DNA of 48,895 nucleotides from Thermoanaerobaculia bacterium (GTDB taxonomy: Bacteria; Acidobacteriota; Thermoanaerobaculia; Multivoradales; JAIOJS01): assembly GCA_019911795.1 (NCBI GenBank), contig JAIOJS010000252.1, positions 1 through 48,895 of the forward strand. The letters are read 5' to 3'. Below, one piece after another: positions 17,076 to 25,649 of this stretch. The position numbers and the translations under genes were made by a program. The notes beneath the pieces are model-generated. The model worked only from the letters and a program-made list of their open reading frames with translations, was not told where the DNA came from and searched no databases. The stretch's first letter is position 1. Every line of letters starts with the position of its first letter.

Positions 17076-17588
17076 ATGCAACGGTACGTAGCTCTTCTCC
17101 GCGCGGTCAATGTCGGAGGCACCGGCAAACTCCCCATGAGCGACCTGAGGGATCTCTGCACCGAGGCCGGGTTCTCGGAGGTTCGCACCTACATCGCGAG
17201 CGGCAACGTCGTCCTCACCAGCCCCGAGGCTCCCGAGACCGTGCAGTCAATCTTGCAGAGGCGACTCCACGACTATGCCGGCAAGCCAGTCGCAGTCTTC
17301 GTCCGTACCGCCAGTCAGATGCGGGCCATCTTGGACAACAATCCATTCCCGGACGCGCCACCCAACCAAACGGCCGTTGTCTTCCTCGACCAGGCTCCGA
17401 CGCCCGATGCTTGCGACCAAGCGTCGGGTGTCGATCACGAAGAGATACACCTCGGAGACCGCGAGATCTACGTCTACTACCCCAAGGGAATGGGGCAATC
17501 CAAGCTCAGGATTCCGGTCGCCAAGCTCGGTACTGCGCGCAACCTGAACACCGTCTCGAAGCTAATCCAGATGGTGGCTGACAGCTAG
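17076..17588 (+). CDS. DUF1697 family protein
   Basis: This 170-residue cytoplasmic protein has the family's opening (YVALLRAVNVGG, then KLPMSDLRDLC), the TYIASGNVVL core, a central FPDAPPNQTAVVFLD strand and the closing GMGQSKLRIP and GTARNLNTVSKL. The length is typical. The function of DUF1697 is not established. I chose ATG 17076 because it gives the conserved N-terminus; a longer frame from 16692 runs through the ATPase gene in another frame. Confidence 0.88.
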   Translation: MQRYVALLRAVNVGGTGKLPMSDLRDLCTEAGFSEVRTYIASGNVVLTSPEAPETVQSILQRRLHDYAGKPVAVFVRTASQMRAILDNNPFPDAPPNQTAVVFLDQAPTPDACDQASGVDHEEIHLGDREIYVYYPKGMGQSKLRIPVAKLGTARNLNTVSKLIQMVADS

Positions 17589-17663
17589 GGAGCCCGAGAA
17601 GCCCCTATCTCGTCCTCGGATCAAGACCCCTCGCTGCAACGATCAGGAGGCGTGGTCCACCTG

Positions 17664-17705
17664 CTCACACGACGTTCCGTTGCGGGCTCGATACGGAACC
17701 GTGAG
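17664..17705. terminator. Hairpin between convergent genes (possible bidirectional terminator)
   Basis: GTTCCGT (17674-17680) pairs perfectly with ACGGAAC (17693-17699), and CTCAC (17664-17668) with GTGAG (17701-17705). It lies between two convergent genes, where a shared terminator is expected. There is no T-tract on either side, so intrinsic termination would be weak. Confidence 0.45.
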
Positions 17706-17708
17706 CCA

Positions 17709-18803
17709 TCACACGCGGAGCAGCACGCTCCCCCAATGAAGGCCCGCGCCCAACGCCGTGAAGGCCACCAGGGAGCCCTTCGGGGCCTTGCCCGCCTCCC
17801 TCGCCTCGTGAAAGCAGATCGGCAGGGTGCCGGCCGTGGTGTTGCCGTAGCGCTGGATGTTGTTGTGAACCTTGGATTCCGGGAGGCCCAGCTGCTTGCG
17901 AGCTGCCTCGTTGATGCGCAAATTCGCCTGGTGCATGACGAGAAGGTCGAGATCGTCGATGCCATACCCTCCGGCCTCGAGGACCTCGAGGGTTGCGGCC
18001 GGCATGCGAGTCACGGCGTGCTTGAAGACGGCTCGCCCCTCCATCACCGGGACCGCCTGAAGAGCGTTGATCCCGGCGTGGCTGACGTAAGGTCGCTGCC
18101 CCGATCCCACCCCCGGGGTGTAGAGGATCTTCATCTCGGCACCGTCGCCACGCAATCGGCTGGCGAGAATGCCCCGACCATCGTTCTCCTCGTGGGCCCG
18201 AAACACCATCGCACCGGCGCCGTCGCCGAAGAGTACGAGAAGATGTCGGAACTGAGAGTTGAAGGCGATGTCCTCGTCGGGTGGGGGAGGAGCCGACTCG
18301 TCCTCGATGGCTCGCCAAGTGGCCTCGGAGTAGGGCATGAGCGATGAGTGCACCTCGGCCCCCACTAGGAGCACCGTCCGCGCCAGCCCGCTACGCACCA
18401 GGGCATCGACCACCTGGAGTCCGTAAGCGAAGCCCGCGCACTGCTGACGTAGGTCGAGAGCAGGCAGGGGCGCCATGCCCAGCCGGTCCTGGATCAAGGT
18501 GCCGGACCCGGGGAGGTAGTGATCGGGAGTCATGGTGGCACAGACCAGGTAGTCGACCTCATCGACCCCGACCCCCGCATCGTCGAGGGCGGCCTGGGCG
18601 GCCTGAGCTCCAAGATCCGCCGAGCCGACCCCCGCCTTGACGTAGCGCCGTTCGACGATGCCGCTGCGCTCCTGGATCCAGGCATCATCCGTGGTCATGA
18701 TCCGAGCCAGGCGATGGTTGTCGACGACCAAGGGAGGCAGTGCGATACCACTGCCTAGCAGGACGGCTCGCGTCTCACTCGAAGGTAACTTCGAAGGAAT
18801 CAA
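17709..18803 (-). CDS. 3-oxoacyl-ACP synthase III (FabH-like ketosynthase)
   Basis: This 364-residue thiolase-fold enzyme condenses an acyl-CoA starter with malonyl-ACP in FabH-type reactions. The catalytic triad is visible: Cys122 in RQQCAGF, His in VMHQANLRI and Asn in YGNTTAGT. WIQERSGIVERRYV is a standard FabH landmark. It is about 40 residues longer than typical FabH, with a Pro/Glu-rich insertion after GAEVHSSL (DESAPPPPDED). The start is a TTG at 18803 overlapping the TGA of the GWxTD gene, with no ribosome site, so translation is probably coupled. A role in secondary or polyketide-like lipid synthesis instead of housekeeping fatty acid synthesis is possible. Confidence 0.87.
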   Translation of the reverse strand: MIPSKLPSSETRAVLLGSGIALPPLVVDNHRLARIMTTDDAWIQERSGIVERRYVKAGVGSADLGAQAAQAALDDAGVGVDEVDYLVCATMTPDHYLPGSGTLIQDRLGMAPLPALDLRQQCAGFAYGLQVVDALVRSGLARTVLLVGAEVHSSLMPYSEATWRAIEDESAPPPPDEDIAFNSQFRHLLVLFGDGAGAMVFRAHEENDGRGILASRLRGDGAEMKILYTPGVGSGQRPYVSHAGINALQAVPVMEGRAVFKHAVTRMPAATLEVLEAGGYGIDDLDLLVMHQANLRINEAARKQLGLPESKVHNNIQRYGNTTAGTLPICFHEAREAGKAPKGSLVAFTALGAGLHWGSVLLRV

Positions 18804-19429
18804 AAACGGGACCGATCGCCCGGGCGACGCCCGATGGAGGGTCGGTAGGTCACGGTCAGGTCACGGTGCCGGATGAAGCGGTAGAGCCTCTCGGCTTTGC
18901 GCCCGTCGAGCCCGCGGTGCTTGCGATCGTAGTGCCAAGCGATGATCGGCTCTCCGCCCGGCTGGGGATTCACCTCGTAGTCCGACTCCTCGGGTTCGCC
19001 AAAGAGTACATAGATCGTCCCGCGGGCCGTGCGGCGCCCGAGGTAGCCCGCCTCGGAGAAGCGCTTGTCCGCCTCGAGGGACCGCTCCTCGTAGAGGTCT
19101 CGCATGGGATTCTCAGCGAGTCCCACCATGGCCCGTACGGACGTCTTCTCGCCCGCCGGAGCATCGTCTTGGCGCGTCTTCCAGAACTGCTCGACGAAGC
19201 GTTCCGCCGCCGCATCCTCGGTCAAGGCCAGGAACTGCTGGATCTCGTCTTCAGTCGCCATCTCACCTGCGGCTCCCACCATCCACTGCGAATAGGTCGG
19301 ACTGAGATGAACGTTCACCAGGTCGAGGGGTTCACGCTTGCGGGCCGCTCCAGCCACCCCAGCCACAAATACCAGGAGCGACAGACAAACAACACCGCGC
19401 GTCGAGAGACAGTGCAAAGGACGACTCAT
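18800..19429 (-). CDS. GWxTD domain-containing exported protein
   Basis: This 209-residue protein has an N-terminal signal segment (VVCLSLLVFVAGVAGA) followed by one GWxTD domain: YSQWMVGAAGEMATEDEI, LALTEDAAAERFVEQFW, then a GRRTARGTIYVLFGEPEE core and WHYDRK. The GWxTD element itself is degenerate here (GYLGRRTARG). The family has no assigned biochemical function. The start at 19429 makes an ATGA overlap with the folE stop; a longer frame from 19759 is only an open extension through folE. It lies between folE and the FabH-like gene in a tightly overlapping operon. Confidence 0.8.
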   Translation of the reverse strand: MSRPLHCLSTRGVVCLSLLVFVAGVAGAARKREPLDLVNVHLSPTYSQWMVGAAGEMATEDEIQQFLALTEDAAAERFVEQFWKTRQDDAPAGEKTSVRAMVGLAENPMRDLYEERSLEADKRFSEAGYLGRRTARGTIYVLFGEPEESDYEVNPQPGGEPIIAWHYDRKHRGLDGRKAERLYRFIRHRDLTVTYRPSIGRRPGDRSRF

Positions 19430-20094
19430 CGACGTCGGGTCAGGTCCAGGAACTCCTCCCGGACCTCCTTCTTGTAAAACGAGCCGCGAATGGCCGAGGT
19501 CACCGTCACCGCGCCGGACTTCTTGACCCCCCGCATCTCGACGCAGAGATGACGTGCTTCGATGACCACCATCGCCCCTTGCGGTGAGAGCTCCTTTTCG
19601 AGGAAGCCCACCACCTGCTCGGTGAGGCGCTCCTGCAGCTGCGGCCGCTTGGCGTAGAACTCGAGGATGCGTGCGAACTTGGACAACCCGAGGATGCGAT
19701 CGTTGGGGATGTATGCGATGTGAGCGTGCCCGTGGAACGGCACGAGATGGTGGGCACACATCGAGTAGAACGGAATCTGCATCTCGATGACCATCGCCTT
19801 GTAACCTTCGTCATTGGGGAAGGTGGTCACCTTGGGACGGGTTCCACACTTGATGCCACTGAACATCTCGGCATACATCTTGGCCACTCGTCGATCGGTC
19901 TCGGCGAGGTTCGGATCGTTGAGATCGAGACCTAGTTCGGTGAGAATTCCACGGACGTGTCCGGCGATGTTCGCCAACTGGCTGGGCGAGAAATTGACAT
20001 TGTCCAGCTCCGGCACCTCGCCGGGCGGGCTGAGGTCGATCGCCGGACTTGCGTCGTTCACCGGACTTGGGTCATTCACAGTGTGATCATTCAT
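19426..20094 (-). CDS. folE: GTP cyclohydrolase I
   Basis: This 222-residue enzyme converts GTP to 7,8-dihydroneopterin triphosphate, the first step to folate (and in some bacteria to queuosine). The zinc ligands are Cys113 and His116 in SMCAHHLVPF and Cys184 in HLCVEMRGV. GLSKFARI and the RPQLQERLT stretch are also classic. The N-terminal 35 residues are a non-conserved extension with a six-residue repeat (NDPSPV, NDASPA). A GGAAGGAA ribosome site precedes the ATG. It is the first gene of a minus-strand operon with the GWxTD and FabH-like genes. Confidence 0.96.
   Translation of the reverse strand: MNDHTVNDPSPVNDASPAIDLSPPGEVPELDNVNFSPSQLANIAGHVRGILTELGLDLNDPNLAETDRRVAKMYAEMFSGIKCGTRPKVTTFPNDEGYKAMVIEMQIPFYSMCAHHLVPFHGHAHIAYIPNDRILGLSKFARILEFYAKRPQLQERLTEQVVGFLEKELSPQGAMVVIEARHLCVEMRGVKKSGAVTVTSAIRGSFYKKEVREEFLDLTRRR
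20043..20078 (-). repeat. Two 18-bp tandem repeats at the 5' end of folE
   Basis: CCGGACTTGCGTCGTTCA (20043-20060) is followed by CCGGACTTGGGTCATTCA (20061-20078), with two mismatches. In frame they encode six-residue repeats (NDASPA, NDPSPV) in the dispensable N-terminal extension of FolE. Confidence 0.7.
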
Positions 20095-20132
20095 CGTCAG
20101 TTTCCTTCCTTCTATCCTACAATGTCCATCTC

Positions 20133-21317
20133 ATGACTTCTTCGCTGATCGCGGTCGACCCCGTCGACCCCCTGATGACCGAGATCCTCGCAGATTTCCC
20201 CTCGGATCTCTTCAACGACAACTTCTACTACTCCTGGGAGCTGATCGACCGCTACGGTCGAGAGTGGGTGATCGAACTAGCCCACGATCTCGGTCTCGAG
20301 GACCCACTTCGCGAACCGGTGACTCTGGGGGCACTGCAGGATCGGCTCAACTTCGTGCCCGCCTTCAGCCACGCCTTGAGTTGGATTGTGCGAGGACTCG
20401 AGGAAGCTGGGCACGTCGCCGCCGCCGGTACTGGCGACTCCACGACCTACGCGCTCCAGAGGTCCCTCCCTCCCTCGCATCGCGAAGCGGTCCGCCGAGC
20501 TTGTCTGGAGACCGATCCAGCAAACCAGCCGACTCTCGATCTGCTCGACGCCGCCGCAAGGGCCTACCCGGCCGTCGCCCGGGGCGAGGTCAAAGGACAG
20601 GAGGCGCTCTTCGGCCTGGGACAGACTCAACTTTGGCTCGACTACTTCAGCAACGCCAATCCGATCTACGCCGTCAACAACCATCTAGCGGCCCACGTCG
20701 CGGTACTCCACCTCGCCCCTGGACCTCTCCGTATCCTGGAAGTCGGCGCCGGCGCCGGGAGTGGCAGTGAGGCTCTGCTCGCCGCCCTTACCGCGCAAGG
20801 AAGACTCTCGGACATCGAGCTCTATCACTTCACCGAGCCAAGTCCGTTCTTCCGTCGGCGAGCCGAACGAGGCTTCCGAGCCGCCTATCCCGATCTGCCG
20901 TGGCAGTTCGGAGGACTCGATCTCGACGAGGAGATACCTGCACCCACCGTGGAACGCGAGGGCTACGACCTCATCTATGCCGTCAATGTGATCCACGTGG
21001 CTCGAGATCTCGATCGTAGTCTGCCCCAGCTTCGCGCCGCGTTGCGACCGGGAGGCTGGTTGGTGGCGGCCGAGTCGATTCGTCCCCATGCCGGTCGTAC
21101 GATCTCGACCGAGATGATCTTCCAGATCCTCGAGGACTTCTGGGACGTCGAGCTCGATCCCGAACGACGGCCGACCCCCGGGTTCCTCACTCCAGAGCAG
21201 TGGACTCGTCTCTTCGAGGAGAACGGCTTCGTCGACGTCGAGGTGCTCCCGGATCACTACCGCATTCGTGAGGTCTATCCGAGATTCTGTACCGGCGTCG
21301 TCTGCGGACGGGCCTGA
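20133..21317 (+). CDS. SAM-dependent methyltransferase (class I)
   Basis: This 394-residue protein has an N-terminal helical/winged-helix-like half (about 1-170) and a C-terminal class I methyltransferase fold. Motif I is ILEVGAGAGSGSEALL near residue 200, an acidic LYHFTEPS follows motif II, and DLIYAVNVIHVARDLD is a motif IV/post-I region seen in methyltransferase domains of polyketide synthases and antibiotic C- or O-methyltransferases. The substrate is unknown. It starts 38 bases from the divergent folE; ATG 20133 is favoured by TACAAT at 20118-20123. A perfect hairpin follows its stop. Confidence 0.75.
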   Translation: MTSSLIAVDPVDPLMTEILADFPSDLFNDNFYYSWELIDRYGREWVIELAHDLGLEDPLREPVTLGALQDRLNFVPAFSHALSWIVRGLEEAGHVAAAGTGDSTTYALQRSLPPSHREAVRRACLETDPANQPTLDLLDAAARAYPAVARGEVKGQEALFGLGQTQLWLDYFSNANPIYAVNNHLAAHVAVLHLAPGPLRILEVGAGAGSGSEALLAALTAQGRLSDIELYHFTEPSPFFRRRAERGFRAAYPDLPWQFGGLDLDEEIPAPTVEREGYDLIYAVNVIHVARDLDRSLPQLRAALRPGGWLVAAESIRPHAGRTISTEMIFQILEDFWDVELDPERRPTPGFLTPEQWTRLFEENGFVDVEVLPDHYRIREVYPRFCTGVVCGRA

Positions 21318-21324
21318 GACGGCA

Positions 21325-21342
21325 GCAACCCTCGAGGGTTGC
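21325..21342 (+). terminator. Perfect hairpin after the methyltransferase gene
   Basis: GCAACCCTCGAGGGTTGC is a perfect 18-bp palindrome with seven paired bases and a TCGA loop, seven bases after the stop codon. This suits a transcription terminator, although no T-tract follows. An operator role for the downstream SPFH operon cannot be excluded. Confidence 0.5.
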
Positions 21343-21416
21343 AACTTCGAACGCAGACAGTTCCTGGAGGGTGGAATACCGTTTCTCGATCCTGCGTAGT
21401 ATCCAATAGCGATCGA

Positions 21417-21431
21417 ATATCATAGTGATAT
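21417..21431. promoter_or_regulatory. Palindromic operator ATATCA-N3-TGATAT before the SPFH operon
   Basis: ATATCATAGTGATAT is a perfect 6-3-6 palindrome in an AT-rich patch between the hairpin and the SPFH start. A direct repeat ATATCAT is also formed (21417-21423 and 21428-21434). The second gene of the operon encodes a ribbon-helix-helix protein, a family that typically binds short repeated AT-containing half-sites, so autoregulation is a reasonable inference. GAGGAG (21441-21446) is the ribosome site. Confidence 0.5.
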
Positions 21432-21454
21432 CATCGTTTTGAGGAGATTACGAC

Positions 21455-22351
21455 ATGAGCATCAAGAGATTCCGTACAGTTCGTGAGAGTGAAGCGAAGA
21501 CCACCAGTGGCTTCGGCATCCTGTTTCTGGTCCTGGCCCTCATGGCCGCCTGCGTCTGGCAGTTTGTCGAGAGCCTCCAGCAACAGGAGATTGGCGCCCT
21601 CCTCGCTTCCGTCGGGGGCTTCGTCGTCCTCTGCTTCCTGCTCAGCGGCTTCTTCACCGTACAGCCCAACGAATCCCGCGTCCTGATCTTCTTCGGTCGC
21701 TATATCGGGTCCTGCCAGACCGAGGGATTCCGCTGGGGCAACCCCTTCGCCCAGAAACGCCGGGTATCCCTGCGAGTCCGCAACCTCACCAGCGAAACCA
21801 TCAAGGTGAACGATGAGTCTGGTAGTCCTATCGAGATCGCCGCCGTCATCGTATGGCGGGTAGTCGATAGCGCCAAGGCCCTCTTCGACGTCGATCGCTA
21901 CGAGCAGTTCGTATCGATTCAGGTAGAGACCGCAGTACGCTCGCTCGCCACCCGACATCCCTATGATCCGGCGGATGCCGAAGGCAACGAGCCCTCCCTG
22001 CGCGGTGACCAGGAACGCATCGCGGAAGAACTCCGAGTGGAACTTCAGAACCGTCTGACGGTGGCCGGAGTGGAGGTCCAGGAAGCCCGCCTGACTCATC
22101 TAGCCTACGCTCCCGAGATCGCACAGGCCATGCTGCGGCGCCAACAGGCACAGGCCGTCATCTCCGCCCGGCGCCTCATCGTCGAGGCCGCGGTCGGAAT
22201 GGTCGACGACGCGCTGAGAGGTTTGGCCGAGAAGGGAATCGTCACCCTCGACGAGGAGCGCAAGGCGGCGATGGTCAACAACCTGCTGGTCGTGCTCACT
22301 AGTGAGCAAGCCAGTTCTCCGGTACTCAACACCGGAACTCTCTACTCGTAG
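21455..22351 (+). CDS. SPFH/Band 7 domain membrane protein
   Basis: This 298-residue protein has two N-terminal membrane segments (about 20-38 and 45-66), then an SPFH domain: FTVQPNESRVLIFFGRYIG, TEGFRWGNPFAQKRRVSLR, VNDESGSPIEIAAVIVWRV and a C-terminal helical region with ALRRQQAQA-like repeats. SPFH proteins form large membrane-bound oligomers affecting membrane organisation or proteolysis. It begins 24 bases after an AT-rich palindrome and is followed 15 bases later by an Arc-like gene, a pairing I recall from other genomes. Confidence 0.88.
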   Translation: MSIKRFRTVRESEAKTTSGFGILFLVLALMAACVWQFVESLQQQEIGALLASVGGFVVLCFLLSGFFTVQPNESRVLIFFGRYIGSCQTEGFRWGNPFAQKRRVSLRVRNLTSETIKVNDESGSPIEIAAVIVWRVVDSAKALFDVDRYEQFVSIQVETAVRSLATRHPYDPADAEGNEPSLRGDQERIAEELRVELQNRLTVAGVEVQEARLTHLAYAPEIAQAMLRRQQAQAVISARRLIVEAAVGMVDDALRGLAEKGIVTLDEERKAAMVNNLLVVLTSEQASSPVLNTGTLYS

Positions 22352-22366
22352 GAAAGGAAGCTGTCC

Positions 22367-22573
22367 TTGGCGCCCAAGAAGCGCTTCCTCTTGCGACTCG
22401 ACCCCGAGCTCTACCGCCGCCTAGAAAGCTGGGCGGCGGATGAGCTTCGGAGCGTCAATGGTCAGATCGAGTTCATCATGCGCGAGGCGATGGTCCGGGC
22501 GGGGCGTAGTCGAGCCAACGAGAACTCGACCGAGCACGAGGCTACTGAAGACACGAATAGGCCATCGAAGTAG
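22367..22573 (+). CDS. Arc-like ribbon-helix-helix DNA-binding protein
   Basis: This 68-residue protein starts at TTG 22367, preceded by AGGAAAGGAAG. Residues 5-45 form a ribbon-helix-helix unit: the basic strand KKRFLLRLDPELYRRLESWA followed by helices ending in NGQIEFIMREAM. The acidic, polar tail (about 48-68) is probably disordered. It lies between the SPFH gene and a polytopic membrane protein gene. It may repress its own operon through the palindrome at 21417-21431. An antitoxin role is less likely because no toxin is adjacent. Confidence 0.8.
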   Translation: MAPKKRFLLRLDPELYRRLESWAADELRSVNGQIEFIMREAMVRAGRSRANENSTEHEATEDTNRPSK

Positions 22574-22586
22574 ACTTCAGCAGCTC

Positions 22587-24014
22587 ATGAGCGAAGAATC
22601 TGAATCGACCTCCGACCCGCTCGCCGTCGCCGAATCTACCGACGGTGCACCCCGCGAGTCCGCGAGTCGGTTCTCGGATTTGCACTCGCGCACGTTCGAG
22701 ATGGAACTCCTGGTGTCCGGAGCGGTGGTCTTCGCGCTGATTCAGATTCCCCCTCGGCTCCAGTCCTGGTTCGAGTCCGTCAACATGGCCACCGAGGGAA
22801 GCCTGCGACTCTTTGGAGTGTACGGATACACCTACGCTGCCTTGATGCTGTATACCCTCATCGTCTTCTTCGTGCTGCATCTCGGCCTACGAGCCTTCTG
22901 GATCGGCCTGGTTGGGATGGAGAGTGTGTTCCCCGAGGGAATCGACTGGGAAAAGGTCTCTCTGGGACCCTTCGCCCGGCGACACCACCGTGCGAAGCTC
23001 CCCTCGCTGAGGCAACAGATAGAGCGTCTCGACGATCTCTGCAGCCTGACTTTCTCCTTCGCCTTCATCATCGTCCTCTCGTTTCTCTACTCGATTGCGG
23101 TGATCTTGCTCGCCGGAATCATCGGCTTTGCGCTTTCGCGGGCCCTCGGACAGAGGGTCAACCTGGTCTGGATCTTCTTCTGCTCGTTGGCCTTGCTCAT
23201 GGTGCCTCAGATGTTGGTCACCTTGGTCGACAAGCACTTCGGAGAACGGATCGACGAGAACGGTCGGGCGGGACGCTGGATCAACCGCATCCTTCGGTGG
23301 ACCTACCCAATGTCGCCCATCGGACTCATTGGACAGATTCAGTTCACCCTCCAGAGCCGCATTCAATCCGGTCGAACGACACTCTGGACATTGATCACCA
23401 TCGCCCTCCTGTCGGTCACGCTCATCCTTGTGATGTTCGTCAGCTTCGGCGTCATCCGCTTCGACAACCTGGAACGGTTCCCCGACAACCTGGATACTTT
23501 CGGTCTCGAGGCCGAGGACTATCGGGATCAGAGTCCGCCCGAACGACGCAGCGTCCGCCAGCCCACCATTCAGTCTGACGTCATCAAGGATCCCTTCGTC
23601 AAGCTGTTGGTCCCCTACTATCCCAATCGCCACAACGACTTGCTGCGACGGGCCTGTCCCAAGGTTTCGGCGATTCAGGCCTCCCCGCTGCGCTTTCTCG
23701 ATATCGGGACGCCCGACGCCGAAGCGATCGAGCTCACTCGCCGCAACATCGAGTGCCTCAGTTCCCTGTTCCGTGTCACTCTCGACGGCAAGGCACTGAC
23801 GCCCATCGAGTGGATACCAGCCCGGACCGGCATGACTCGTTCAGTGGGCCTGATGGCCTACCTGGCGACCGACGGGCTCTCGTCCGGCCGCCATAACCTC
23901 GTCGTGCGCTATCCACGAGACGAGGCACAACTCGCGCCCGACCAGGACCAAGAGCCGTTCCTTTTCGCCGAGGATCCGTCGGATCGAATCTTTCATCTAC
24001 CCTTCTGGCGATGA
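22587..24014 (+). CDS. Polytopic membrane protein of unknown function
   Basis: This 475-residue protein has a polar N-terminus (about 1-35) and about six membrane segments: VSGAVVFALIQIP, TYAALMLYTLIVFFVLHLGL, FSFAFIIVLSFLYSIAVILLAGIIGF, VWIFFCSLALLMVPQM, and TLITIALLSVTLILVMFVSFG. The last ~170 residues form a soluble domain with conserved-looking Cys and Pro positions. I do not recognise the family. ATG 22587 starts 13 bases after the Arc-like stop; a longer frame from 22440 overlaps that gene. It probably belongs with the SPFH protein. Confidence 0.72.
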   Translation: MSEESESTSDPLAVAESTDGAPRESASRFSDLHSRTFEMELLVSGAVVFALIQIPPRLQSWFESVNMATEGSLRLFGVYGYTYAALMLYTLIVFFVLHLGLRAFWIGLVGMESVFPEGIDWEKVSLGPFARRHHRAKLPSLRQQIERLDDLCSLTFSFAFIIVLSFLYSIAVILLAGIIGFALSRALGQRVNLVWIFFCSLALLMVPQMLVTLVDKHFGERIDENGRAGRWINRILRWTYPMSPIGLIGQIQFTLQSRIQSGRTTLWTLITIALLSVTLILVMFVSFGVIRFDNLERFPDNLDTFGLEAEDYRDQSPPERRSVRQPTIQSDVIKDPFVKLLVPYYPNRHNDLLRRACPKVSAIQASPLRFLDIGTPDAEAIELTRRNIECLSSLFRVTLDGKALTPIEWIPARTGMTRSVGLMAYLATDGLSSGRHNLVVRYPRDEAQLAPDQDQEPFLFAEDPSDRIFHLPFWR

Positions 24015-24051
24015 GTCAGCCGGTAGCGCTCGAGGTCACCACAGCGACCCT

Positions 24052-25572
24052 CTAGGAATCAGCCTTGGGTCGTCCTTCACACACCCGATTTCTTCCGCCC
24101 CGCTTGGCCTCGTACAGTGCTTTGTCGGCCGCCTCCACCAGGACCCGGGCCGCGATCCCTTCACGTGGCTGCATTCCCGCAACTCCCACGCTGATGGTGA
24201 GACCGGGTGCTATCGGTGAGCCATGATGAGGGATGGCAAGCGCTTCGACGCGCCGGCGCACCTCTTCGGCAAAGGCCCGTCCCTTGGCCGCCGACGATTC
24301 TTCGAGAATCAAGGCGAACTCCTCGCCCCCGTAGCGGGCCACGGTATCTCCACTGCGTCGACTTAGGCCCATCAGCACTCGCGCCACCTTACGCAACGAG
24401 TCGTCCGCGTACTGGTGTCCATGAGTATCATTTAAAGCCTTGAAGCAATCGAGATCGGCGAGGATCACCGTCAACCATCGACGACTGCGTCCCGACCGTC
24501 CCCACGCCGCAGCCAAGCTCTCATCGAAACTGCGGCGATTCGAAAGACCCGTCAGGCCATCCACCGAGGACAGTCGTGACAACTTCTGATTCGCCGCCTC
24601 GAGATCATGGTTGACCTTCGACAAGTGGATCGCTCCGGCCACCTGATCGGCAATATGGTCGACCACTCGCATGGCCTGCGGTGTGAAGAGATCGGACCGA
24701 TCGCTCTCGAGGTTCAGCAGGCCGAGGATCTCCTCACGGTGCCGAATGAGGGCGATGTACTCGGCACAGACATCGGGATGGCCTGGAATGTAGTCGGGGT
24801 CCTGGGCGACATCCAACACCAACTGAGACTGCCCCGTTCGTATCGCTCTACCGCAGACGCCGACCGTTATTGGCCAATTCCCGCCACAGGGAACCTCCAT
24901 CTCGATCGAGCCCGAATAGACCTCAAACTCGAAGTTCTCCTTCGACTCGTTGAGGAGCAAGATACTGACAATGGTGACGCCAAGACGCTCGGCCAGAAAC
25001 TCGACGACCCGGTCCAGCAGGTCGTCGAGCGAATCCTCACTGAGTGCCACCTTGGAGACCTGTCCCAGGATTTCGACCAATACGGTGTGGTTCTCGAGAT
25101 CCTGATACCGCTGTTGAGCCGCCATCGCGACCGCGAGTTGGTTGGCTACCGCTTCGAGAATATCCCGTCGCGAGCGATCCGGTTCACCGAGTTCCCTAAG
25201 ATTGATCAGCCCCAGGAGCTCTCCCTCGCGCTCGATCCTCTGTCGCCAGGCGGTGCCATCGTAAGGTCCCGTCGTACTCTCGAGCCCGCCGAGGGGGAGG
25301 GCCTCCACCGGCGCAGACTTCGGGTCGATCAGGGTTGGCGACGCTCTCGGTCTGTCGCTCGACCGGAGGATCTCCACCGCCTCAGCTCGGAAGTACTCTC
25401 GTAGGCTCTTCCCAACTCGGCTGAGGCGCTCCTCCAACTCGCCACTCTCCGCCATGATGGCTGCCACCTTACTCAGGAGACCTACGGCACCATCGGGCGA
25501 CCCCACGGTGCGGAGGTGATGGCCTCCCCTGGGGGAAGGCCCGGCTTGGCGATCTGAGGTCATCACTACCAT
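24052..25572 (-). CDS. Diguanylate cyclase with two GAF domains
   Basis: This protein of about 506 residues probably makes cyclic di-GMP. Two GAF-like sensory domains (about 30-165 and 175-320; the second includes GVCGRAIRTGQSQLVLDV) precede a GGDEF domain (about 335-500). The active-site motif is GGEEF in TVARYGGEEFALIL, and an RxxD inhibitory site (RSGD) sits five residues before it, so product feedback is likely. SSVDGLTGLSNRRSFDESL marks the GGDEF start. ATG 25572 is the first ATG; ATG 25563 and GTG 25575 are alternatives. No ribosome site is visible. It is transcribed divergently from the cyclophilin. Confidence 0.9.
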   Translation of the reverse strand: MVVMTSDRQAGPSPRGGHHLRTVGSPDGAVGLLSKVAAIMAESGELEERLSRVGKSLREYFRAEAVEILRSSDRPRASPTLIDPKSAPVEALPLGGLESTTGPYDGTAWRQRIEREGELLGLINLRELGEPDRSRRDILEAVANQLAVAMAAQQRYQDLENHTVLVEILGQVSKVALSEDSLDDLLDRVVEFLAERLGVTIVSILLLNESKENFEFEVYSGSIEMEVPCGGNWPITVGVCGRAIRTGQSQLVLDVAQDPDYIPGHPDVCAEYIALIRHREEILGLLNLESDRSDLFTPQAMRVVDHIADQVAGAIHLSKVNHDLEAANQKLSRLSSVDGLTGLSNRRSFDESLAAAWGRSGRSRRWLTVILADLDCFKALNDTHGHQYADDSLRKVARVLMGLSRRSGDTVARYGGEEFALILEESSAAKGRAFAEEVRRRVEALAIPHHGSPIAPGLTISVGVAGMQPREGIAARVLVEAADKALYEAKRGGRNRVCEGRPKADS

Positions 25573-25649
25573 CACACTATCGCACTAGCCCGTTATCATG
25601 CAGGATAACCGCCTCGACCAGCGATTCGGAACCCTCGGAGAACCTGCCA

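Noticed and set aside
20049-20132. Upstream extension of the methyltransferase to 20049
   Set aside because: It would overlap folE on the other strand and lacks family-like residues; ATG 20133 follows a TACAAT box.
22367-22573. Toxin-antitoxin pair involving the Arc-like protein
   Set aside because: The neighbours are a long SPFH protein and a large membrane protein; no small toxin gene is adjacent.
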